This document shows, piece after piece, positions 1-5,949 of a DNA stretch of 12,049 nt. Each line of letters begins with the position of its first letter. Position 1 is the stretch's first letter. The DNA is from Thermosulfurimonas sp. (GTDB lineage: Bacteria > Desulfobacterota > Thermodesulfobacteria > Thermodesulfobacteriales > Thermodesulfobacteriaceae), in NCBI GenBank assembly GCA_015487645.1, contig WFPH01000094.1:1-12049 (forward strand), given 5' to 3'. The position numbers were made by a program, and so were the translations under genes. Under the pieces are notes generated by a model that saw only the letters and a program-made list of their open reading frames with translations, did not search any database and had not been told where the DNA came from.

Positions 1-885
1 CTAGATCTTGACCGGGAGGAGGCCGAAAGCCTCATCCGCAGGGGGCTAGTGCTGAAAAGAAGACTCAAGGCCGGTATTCCGCATCATCCCCTTTCTGGAA
101 AGATTTTGGCCCTGATCTTCGAGAAACCTTCCACTCGCACACGCGTTTCCTTCGAGGCGGCCATGATGAAGCTCGGGGGCCAGACCATCTTTCTTTCGGC
201 CCGTGACCTTCAGCTGGCCCGGGGGGAGCCTCTCAAGGATACTGCGCGGGTGCTTTCCCGCTACGTGGACGGGATCGTGGTGCGGACTTTCGGGCAGGAA
301 GTGGTGGAGGAACTGGCGGCCTACGCCTCTGTGCCGGTCATTAACGGCCTTTCGGACAAGTTTCATCCCTGCCAGGTACTCTCCGATCTCATGACCGTGG
401 TGGAGACCGGACGCCGGCTGGAAGACCTGCGGGTGGCCTGGGTGGGGGATGGCAACAATATGGCCAATTCCTGGCTCGAGGCCGCGGCTCTCTTCGGATT
501 CGAACTCCGGCTCGCCTGTCCCGAAGGTTACGATCCCGACGCGGATGTTCTGGAAGAGGTCCGCCGGCGGGGAGCCAGGATCGTTCTCACCCGCGACCCG
601 GTGGAAGCCGTTAAAGAAGCGGAGGTGGTGAACACCGACGTGTGGGCCAGCATGGGCCAGGAAGCCGAGGCCGAAACCCGCCGGAAGGTCTTCCAGCCCT
701 ACCAGGTGAACCGGGATCTCCTGCAACACGCTGCCCCCGGAGCCATTGTCCTCCACTGTCTTCCGGCTCACCGGGGCGAGGAGATCACCGAAGAGGTCCT
801 GGAAGGGCCGCAGTCGGTGGTCTGGGATCAGTCCGAGAACAAGATGTGGTTCCACGCGGCCCTGCTGGAGAGCTTACTCTCCTGA
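1..885 (+). CDS. argF: Ornithine carbamoyltransferase, 5'-truncated by window edge
   Basis: This enzyme joins carbamoyl phosphate to ornithine to give citrulline in arginine biosynthesis and is cytoplasmic. The reading frame is open from base 1 and shows 294 residues. The family is usually about 300-315 residues, so only some 10-20 are missing upstream and the GTG at 49 is not the true start. Seen directly: the carbamoyl-phosphate loop STRTR (bases 130-144), HPCQ (364-375), the SMG motif of the ornithine-binding loop near 651, and HCLPA with the catalytic Cys (754-768). Together these separate it from aspartate carbamoyltransferase. It is the only plus-strand gene here. Its last 12 bases, including the TGA stop, overlap the 3' end of pnp on the other strand. 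No U-rich terminator follows the stop. The identification is firm. Confidence 0.96.
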   Translation, partial: LDLDREEAESLIRRGLVLKRRLKAGIPHHPLSGKILALIFEKPSTRTRVSFEAAMMKLGGQTIFLSARDLQLARGEPLKDTARVLSRYVDGIVVRTFGQEVVEELAAYASVPVINGLSDKFHPCQVLSDLMTVVETGRRLEDLRVAWVGDGNNMANSWLEAAALFGFELRLACPEGYDPDADVLEEVRRRGARIVLTRDPVEAVKEAEVVNTDVWASMGQEAEAETRRKVFQPYQVNRDLLQHAAPGAIVLHCLPAHRGEEITEEVLEGPQSVVWDQSENKMWFHAALLESLLS

Positions 886-3021
886 GTCCTTCGGGGTGGA
901 GGTTTCGCGCCCCTCAGACTCCTGACTGATCTCCCTTACGGATTCCTCAAGAGCCGCCTTGCGGGAGAGCTTGATGCGACCGGCCTTGTCGATATCGATG
1001 ACCTTGACCAGGACCTCGTCCCCTTCGTTGAGGATATCCGTGACCTTGCGGACCCGGCGGTGATCGAGCTGAGAGATGTGGATGAGCCCAACCGTACCCG
1101 GGAAGAGTTCCACAAAGGCCCCGAAGTCTGTGACCCGGGTGACCTTCCCCAGATAGAGTTTTCCGACCTCGGCCTCCTGAGTCAATTCCTCGATCATACG
1201 GGCGGCCTTCTGGGCGGTTTCGAGATCGGAGGAATAGATCCTTACCAACCCGGTCTGGTCATCGATGTCGATCTTCACGTCGCCACAGGCCGCGATGATA
1301 CCCTTGATGGTCTTGCCGCCGGGGCCGATGACCTGGCCGACCTTCTCCGGGTTGATCTCCAAGGTGATCACCCTGGGGGCGTAAACCGAAAGGCTTTCCC
1401 GGGGCTTGTCGATGGTTTCCCGCATCCTGGCCAGGATGGAAAGCCGGGCCTCCCGGGCTTGGGCCAACGCCTGGGCCATGATCTCCCGCGTGATTCCGGC
1501 CACCTTTACGTCCATCTGGAAGGCCGTGATGCCCTTTTCCGTGCCGGCCACCTTGAAATCCATGTCGCCCATACGGTCCTCATCCCCCAGGATGTCCGTA
1601 AGCACCACCACTTGATCCCCCTCTTTCACCAGCCCCATGGCGATTCCGGCCACCATATCCTTTATGGGCACTCCGGCATCCATGAGAGAGAGCGTGGCCC
1701 CGCAGACCGTGGCCATGGAGGAAGAACCGTTGGACTCGAGCACATCCGAGACCACCCGAATGGTGTAGGGGAACTCCTCTTCCCCGGGGATCACGGGGGT
1801 AAGGGCCCTTTCGGCCAGCATCCCGTGACCGATCTCTCTCCTGGAGGGCCCCCGGAGGGGTTTGACTTCCCCCACACAGAAGGGAGGAAAGTTGTAGTGG
1901 AGCATGAAGTGTTTAAAGATCTCCTCCCCGGGAAGATCTAGCCGTTGTTCTTCCTCCGGGCTTCCTAGGGTGGTCACCACCAGCACCTGGGTTTCCCCCC
2001 GGCTGAAGATCGCCGAGCCGTGGGTGCGTGGCAACACCGAAACCTCACAGGAGATTGGCCGGATGTCTTTGGGCCCCCGACCATCTATACGACGGCCCTC
2101 CTTGAGGATCATCTCCCGCATCCGGAGTCTTTCGAGTTCGTCCAGGTATTCCCGGATTTCGGCTTCCCGGCCCACAGCTTCCTCTCCCAGCAGGGAGATT
2201 ACGGCCTCAAACAATTCCCGGCGCTTGCGGTTGCGGTCCTGTTTGCCGGGGGTGCGCAGGATATCGGCCAGCTTCTCCTCGGCCAGATGGAAGACTCGGT
2301 TCCGGAGGACTTCGTCCGGAACGGGATCCTCGAAAGGTATCTTTGGACGGCCGGCCTTTTCCCGGAGCTCCCGCTGCAAGGCCAGCAGGGGCTTAAGCCC
2401 CTCGTGGGCGAAAAAGAGGGCCTCCTCCATCACGGACTCCGGGATTTCCCGGGCCATGCCCTCTACCATCACGATGGCCTCTTCGCTTCCGGCCACCACC
2501 AGATTGAGATCGCTTTCCCGGAGTTCCGAGGCCGTGGGGTTGAGTACCAGCTGGCCGTTGATCCGGCCCACTCGAACCGCAGCGATGGGCCCTTTGAAGG
2601 GAATATGGGAGAGCTCCAGGGCTGCGGAGGCCCCGGTGATGGCCAGGATGTCCGGATCAATCTCCGGATCCATGGAAAGCACAGTAGCGATCACCTGGGT
2701 CTCGTAGCGCCACTTCTTAGGGAAAAGTGGCCTTATAGGCCGGTCGATGAGGCGGGCGGTAATAACCTCTTTCTCGCTGGGACGCCCCAGCTCCCGCTTG
2801 AAGTAACCCCCCGGGATACGCCCGGCGGCGTAATACATCTCCTGGTATTCCACCGTGAGGGGCAGGAAGTCGATCTCACGGGTCTCCTCCGAGGCTACCG
2901 CGGTCACCAGAACGACCGTGTCTCCACAACTCACCATGACTGCGCCGTGGGCCTGCTTGGCTACCCGGCCGGTCTCGATCACAAATCGGCGACCGTTGAT
3001 CTCAGTTTCCACGCGATGCAT
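874..3021 (-). CDS. pnp: Polyribonucleotide nucleotidyltransferase (PNPase)
   Basis: PNPase is a trimeric 3'-5' phosphorolytic exoribonuclease, the core of many bacterial RNA degradosomes. At 715 residues it is full length. Domain order is RNase PH-like domain 1 (about 10-145), an all-helical linker (about 240-305), the catalytic RNase PH-like domain 2 (about 308-540), a KH domain with the GPGGK loop (566-570) and an S1 domain (about 618-688). Domain 2 carries the acidic active-site stretch GDEDRMGDMDFKVAG around 479-493. A charged tail of about 25 residues follows S1. The ATG start is preceded by GGAGG five bases upstream. The gene lies 18 bases after rpsO, the usual rpsO-pnp pairing, and is the last gene of the operon. 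It ends inside argF on the opposite strand, and no intrinsic terminator is visible after the stop. Confidence 0.98.
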   Translation of the reverse strand: MHRVETEINGRRFVIETGRVAKQAHGAVMVSCGDTVVLVTAVASEETREIDFLPLTVEYQEMYYAAGRIPGGYFKRELGRPSEKEVITARLIDRPIRPLFPKKWRYETQVIATVLSMDPEIDPDILAITGASAALELSHIPFKGPIAAVRVGRINGQLVLNPTASELRESDLNLVVAGSEEAIVMVEGMAREIPESVMEEALFFAHEGLKPLLALQRELREKAGRPKIPFEDPVPDEVLRNRVFHLAEEKLADILRTPGKQDRNRKRRELFEAVISLLGEEAVGREAEIREYLDELERLRMREMILKEGRRIDGRGPKDIRPISCEVSVLPRTHGSAIFSRGETQVLVVTTLGSPEEEQRLDLPGEEIFKHFMLHYNFPPFCVGEVKPLRGPSRREIGHGMLAERALTPVIPGEEEFPYTIRVVSDVLESNGSSSMATVCGATLSLMDAGVPIKDMVAGIAMGLVKEGDQVVVLTDILGDEDRMGDMDFKVAGTEKGITAFQMDVKVAGITREIMAQALAQAREARLSILARMRETIDKPRESLSVYAPRVITLEINPEKVGQVIGPGGKTIKGIIAACGDVKIDIDDQTGLVRIYSSDLETAQKAARMIEELTQEAEVGKLYLGKVTRVTDFGAFVELFPGTVGLIHISQLDHRRVRKVTDILNEGDEVLVKVIDIDKAGRIKLSRKAALEESVREISQESEGRETSTPKDSGE

Positions 3022-3039
3022 CTGAACCTCCGTTTCGGT

Positions 3040-3309
3040 TTAGCCTCTGAGCCCCAGGGTCTTTACCAGTTCGCGGTAGCGCTGGAAATCGGTGCGACGT
3101 AGGTAATTGAGGAGCTTCCGTCTTTGACCCACCAGCTTGAGGAGCCCTCGACGGGAATGATGATCTTTTTTGTGCACCTTAAAATGTTGTTCCAGTTGCT
3201 TTATGCGGGCCGTAAGAAGGGCAATCTGGACCTCCGGCGAACCGGTGTCGTTTTCATGACGCTGGAACTTCTTGATGATCTCGGTCTTGATTTCCGGATC
3301 AAGGGGCAT
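3040..3309 (-). CDS. rpsO: 30S ribosomal protein S15
   Basis: S15 is a primary 16S rRNA-binding protein that organises the central domain of the small subunit and takes part in an intersubunit bridge. The product has 89 residues, the standard length, with the family signatures DTGSPEVQIALLT (21-33) and HKKDHHSRRGLLKLVGQRRK (46-65). The ATG start has a strong AAGGAGGG ribosome-binding site six bases upstream. S15 represses its own mRNA in several bacteria through leader structures that differ between lineages. The 74-base gap before this gene, the longest inside the operon, can form a hairpin and is a natural place for such control (inference). Confidence 0.98.
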   Translation of the reverse strand: MPLDPEIKTEIIKKFQRHENDTGSPEVQIALLTARIKQLEQHFKVHKKDHHSRRGLLKLVGQRRKLLNYLRRTDFQRYRELVKTLGLRG

Positions 3310-3335
3310 CTTACTCCCTCCTTCAATATGAATTT

Positions 3336-3369
3336 AAGCCCCCGGGTGGCTAGGCCGACCCCGGAGCTT
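3336..3369 (-). promoter_or_regulatory. Candidate structured leader of rpsO
   Basis: On the minus strand, AAGC-U-CCGGG (3369-3360) can pair with CCCGG-GG-GCUU (3346-3336). This gives a nine-pair stem with a small internal loop, ending 26 bases before the rpsO ATG. A second, mutually exclusive pairing GGCUA/UAGCC is possible in the same stretch. No U-run follows, so it is not an intrinsic terminator. S15 is autoregulated through leader RNA in several bacteria, so an S15-binding element is a reasonable guess, but no known S15 motif was positively recognised. Confidence 0.3.
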
Positions 3370-3383
3370 AGCCTTATCTAAAC

Positions 3384-4316
3384 CTAGGAAACGAAAACTC
3401 GCAACATTTCCGCCCAACCATCTCCGGAAAGCCTTTCCGGGTAGTAAGTGATCGCCACCAGATCCCCCTCCTCGGTGACGATCCGGAGCCAGGGGACTCG
3501 AGGCTTGCGGGGCACCTTCTGTAAACGAATGAGGTTGCCGAGCACGCTCAGGGAGAGGGGGCGACCCTGGCGCAGACGGCGGGCCATCTCGCTCGAGACT
3601 ACGATGGCCGGGATGAAGGCCAGGGCCTCGGCCACGGGGATGATCCTGGCATGAAGGCCCCCCTCTCGGTAAAGTCTCTCCACTTCCTCCAGAGAAAGGG
3701 CCTGCTCCAGAGTGAAGGGCCCCTTCTGGATGCGGCGCAACTCTATCAGGGTGGCCCCGCAACCGAGCTTCAACCCTACCTCGTGCACCAACGAACGCAC
3801 ATAGGTGCCTTTGCTACAGTAAACCTCAAAAGAGACCCGCGGGGGATCGAAACGCTTGAGGCGGAACTCCAGGATCTCTACCTGCTTGGGTTCTTTCTTT
3901 ACGGTTACCCCCTTGCGAGCCCACTGATAGAGGGGCCGTCCCCGATACTTGGCCGCGGAATAGGGGGGAGGAACCTGCTCGATGATCCCCACAAATTCCT
4001 CCATGATCTGGGCCACTTCTTCGGGGGAGATTTCCGGCACAGGCCTCCGCTCCACCACCTCTCCGGTGAGGTCATAGGTCTCGGTGATGATCCCCAGCTC
4101 GAAGACCCCTTCGTAGCGCTTGTCTCCTTCCAGGATAAATTGGGCAATTTTGGTGGCCCGGCCTATACAGATGGGTAGCACTCCGGTGGCAAAGGGATCA
4201 AGGGTGCCTCCGTGGCCGGCCTTCCTCACCCTGAGGAGCCGCTTTATCTTCTCCACCGCCTCCGTGGAACTCATATCCTTGGGTTTGTCGAGCACCAAAA
4301 CGCCCTCAACCGCCAT
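3384..4316 (-). CDS. truB: tRNA pseudouridine(55) synthase TruB
   Basis: TruB converts U55 in the T-loop of tRNAs to pseudouridine and also acts as a tRNA folding chaperone. From the ATG chosen here it has 310 residues. The catalytic motif GHGGTLDPFATGVLP starts at residue 34, with the catalytic Asp at 40. The early LVLDKPKDMSS stretch and the substrate-binding YSAAKYRGRPLYQWAR region are also typical. The C-terminal part, about residues 240-310, is in the position of a PUA RNA-binding domain. The ATG at 4316 has GGAGG six bases upstream. A TTG at 4337 would add seven residues without improving the match. The start overlaps the end of nrnA by 11 bases, indicating translational coupling. The stop is TAG. 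Confidence 0.96.
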   Translation of the reverse strand: MAVEGVLVLDKPKDMSSTEAVEKIKRLLRVRKAGHGGTLDPFATGVLPICIGRATKIAQFILEGDKRYEGVFELGIITETYDLTGEVVERRPVPEISPEEVAQIMEEFVGIIEQVPPPYSAAKYRGRPLYQWARKGVTVKKEPKQVEILEFRLKRFDPPRVSFEVYCSKGTYVRSLVHEVGLKLGCGATLIELRRIQKGPFTLEQALSLEEVERLYREGGLHARIIPVAEALAFIPAIVVSSEMARRLRQGRPLSLSVLGNLIRLQKVPRKPRVPWLRIVTEEGDLVAITYYPERLSGDGWAEMLRVFVS

Positions 4317-5295
4317 ACCTGGCCTCCAGGCTCGCAAGAATTCTTTTCCTTACCAAGCTTACCACTTCTTCCACCGGGAGCCCCCTTTTACGGAAACCTG
4401 CGGCCCTAGGGTGTCCTCCGCCGCCTTCCAAGGCCGCAAGCTCCGCTACGTTGATCCTTCCCCGACTCCGGAGGCTCACCCCGATCTCCCCCGGCCGCAG
4501 CTCTTTCACCATGGCCGAGATCTCGACCCCTCGCATACTCCGGAGGAAGGTGGCCAGATCATCGGCCTCGGCTGGTCGGCTTCCGGTCTCCTCAAAATCC
4601 TTCAGGGTGAGGTAGGAGAGCACGCCCCGACCACCGGAGAGGATCTCCCGCCGCTCGAGCACCCGGCGCAGAAGCTCAAATCTGGCCGGGGGATGGTTTT
4701 CCATAAGCCTTTCGCCGACCACCGCTGGTCGGGCTCCCAGACGCACCAGTTCCGCCGCTACTAGGAAAGTCTCCTCTCGGGTGTTCTCGAATCGGAACCC
4801 CCCGGTGTCGCTGTAGAGCCCGGCATAGAGGTTCTCGGCGGTTTCGGCCGGTATGGCCCAGCCGAGATCCCGGAGGAGACGATACACCAGAAACGCCGTA
4901 GCCGGGGCCCGGGGGTCGACCATTCGCACCCCTGGAAGCGGCTCTCCGGTCTTGGCGTGATGATCCAGGATGATCCTTTCCCGGGCGGCCTTTACCACTG
5001 GGGCCACTTCCCCCAGTCGCGCCTCCTCCGAGAGGTCAAAGACCAAGGCCACACTCTCCTCTACCGGAAAGGAGCCTTTACTGAAATCCTCAAGGGTGAC
5101 GAGGTCTCCGAATCCGTGCAGGAAATCCAGAAAATCTGGCCCGGTATCCTCTATCAGGGGGAGGGTCCGTCGCCCCCGGGCCTTCAGCACGAGATGCATG
5201 GCCAGAACCGAGGCCAGACCATCGGCGTCAGGATTCACGTGCGTGGCCAGGATGAAGCTTTCGGCCTCTTCAAGAATCTTCTTTATCGTCTCCAT
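4306..5295 (-). CDS. nrnA: DHH phosphoesterase, NrnA-type oligoribonuclease/PAP phosphatase
   Basis: Proteins of this family degrade 2-5 nt RNA fragments (nanoRNA) and dephosphorylate 3'-phosphoadenosine 5'-phosphate; they need Mn2+. The 329-residue length matches the family. Seen directly: motif I HVNPDAD (19-25), the VFDLSEEARLG stretch (85-95), the eponymous DHH at 111-113, YSDTGGFRFENT (161-172) and the DHHA1 glycine-rich motif GGGGHPRAAG (291-300). The metal ligands expected in motifs I and III are present, so it should be active. The gene overlaps rbfA by 26 bases upstream and truB by 11 downstream, so it is embedded in the operon. With PNPase downstream it would finish RNA turnover that PNPase leaves as short oligomers (inference). 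The exact substrate preference cannot be read from the sequence. Confidence 0.9.
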   Translation of the reverse strand: METIKKILEEAESFILATHVNPDADGLASVLAMHLVLKARGRRTLPLIEDTGPDFLDFLHGFGDLVTLEDFSKGSFPVEESVALVFDLSEEARLGEVAPVVKAARERIILDHHAKTGEPLPGVRMVDPRAPATAFLVYRLLRDLGWAIPAETAENLYAGLYSDTGGFRFENTREETFLVAAELVRLGARPAVVGERLMENHPPARFELLRRVLERREILSGGRGVLSYLTLKDFEETGSRPAEADDLATFLRSMRGVEISAMVKELRPGEIGVSLRSRGRINVAELAALEGGGGHPRAAGFRKRGLPVEEVVSLVRKRILASLEARYGG

Positions 5296-5632
5296 GACGG
5301 GTCCTTGCCAGTAAAGCCTCCAGGGCCTCGGCAGCTTCCGGTCGACGGTCGGGGTGAAAGTCTATTTCCGGAATGTACCTGAGAAAGAGGTGTTCCCCCA
5401 GGAGGTGCCGAATGTATTTATGGGCTCGTCGGAAACCTTTTTCGGCTCGTTTCCAGTCTTCTTCCTCACCGTGAACCCGGTAGTATACGTGAGCCCGTCT
5501 AAGATCCGGGGTGACCTCTACTTCCGAAATGGTTATGAATCCCTGGAGGTCAGGATCCCGAATCTCTTCCATGAGGATCACGGAGAGGGCCTCCCTTATA
5601 AGTTCGGCTACCCGGAGGTGTCGGTAGTGCAT
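5270..5632 (-). CDS. rbfA: 30S ribosome-binding factor RbfA
   Basis: RbfA is a single KH-fold protein that binds the immature 30S subunit near the 5' end of 16S rRNA and is needed for its late maturation and for cold adaptation. The product has 120 residues, the normal size. It shows the family pattern RVAELIREALSVILMEEIRD near the start, then VTPDLRRAHVYYRV, and IRHLLGEHLFLRYIPEIDF before the charged tail. The ATG follows the DUF503 stop after one base (TAAAATG), with no purine-rich ribosome-binding site in the preceding bases. Initiation is therefore probably coupled to translation of the upstream gene. A later start would remove the first helix of the fold. Confidence 0.95.
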   Translation of the reverse strand: MHYRHLRVAELIREALSVILMEEIRDPDLQGFITISEVEVTPDLRRAHVYYRVHGEEEDWKRAEKGFRRAHKYIRHLLGEHLFLRYIPEIDFHPDRRPEAAEALEALLARTRHGDDKEDS

Positions 5633-5633
5633 T

Positions 5634-5924
5634 TTAGAAAGAAATGAAGTCGATTTCGGCCGACAGCAGTTCCAACCCGTCGAAGCCCTCCACGAAGGAA
5701 AGAACCTCGTTCAACCGGCGATCAACCAGGGCCTGATCTGAACCGACCGTGGAAACCCCGATGACGGCCTTCTGCCAGAGGTCCTGTTCTTCGACCTCGG
5801 CCACCGAGATCTTCTTGAAGCGGGCCTCCAGGCGATGCACCAGACTCTTGACTACCTGGCGCTTGCCCTTGAGGGATTGGTTGCCCGGGATAAAAAACTC
5901 CATCCTCACCACACCGACCACCAT
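5634..5924 (-). CDS. DUF503 family protein (YlxP-like)
   Basis: This 96-residue protein belongs to the small DUF503 family often found in nusA-infB operons, where Bacillus calls it YlxP. Recognisable parts are the opening MVVGVVRMEFFIPGNQSLKG and the following KRQVVKSLVHRLEARFKKIS. The middle carries the conserved EVEEQDLWQKAVIGVSTVGS segment, and the end the SAEIDFISF strand. It is predicted to be a small cytoplasmic alpha-beta protein; it has no signal peptide or membrane segment. Its molecular role is not established to my knowledge. Location between infB and rbfA suggests a part in ribosome maturation or initiation (inference). The ATG at 5924 has only a weak upstream GAG, 25 bases after infB. 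The start is supported mainly by fit to the family. Confidence 0.9.
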   Translation of the reverse strand: MVVGVVRMEFFIPGNQSLKGKRQVVKSLVHRLEARFKKISVAEVEEQDLWQKAVIGVSTVGSDQALVDRRLNEVLSFVEGFDGLELLSAEIDFISF

Positions 5925-5949
5925 GTCTCAGTTTAACACAGGCCAAGAT

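Noticed and set aside
46..855. 269-codon open frame antisense to argF
   Set aside because: It mirrors the argF codons and shows no recognisable domain; such frames arise from the strong G/C bias at third positions.
2020..3102. 360-codon plus-strand open frame opposite pnp and the end of rpsO
   Set aside because: Low-complexity shadow of a well-conserved gene, with no motif and no fitting neighbour; pnp matches its family over the whole length.
3376..3404. Possible rpsO promoter with TTGCGA and a TTAGAT-like -10 at the end of truB
   Set aside because: The -10 candidate matches the consensus at only about three of six positions, so it was not listed as a feature.
4314..4337. Earlier TTG start for truB
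   Set aside because: The ATG at 4316 has a good ribosome-binding site and gives the usual TruB N terminus.
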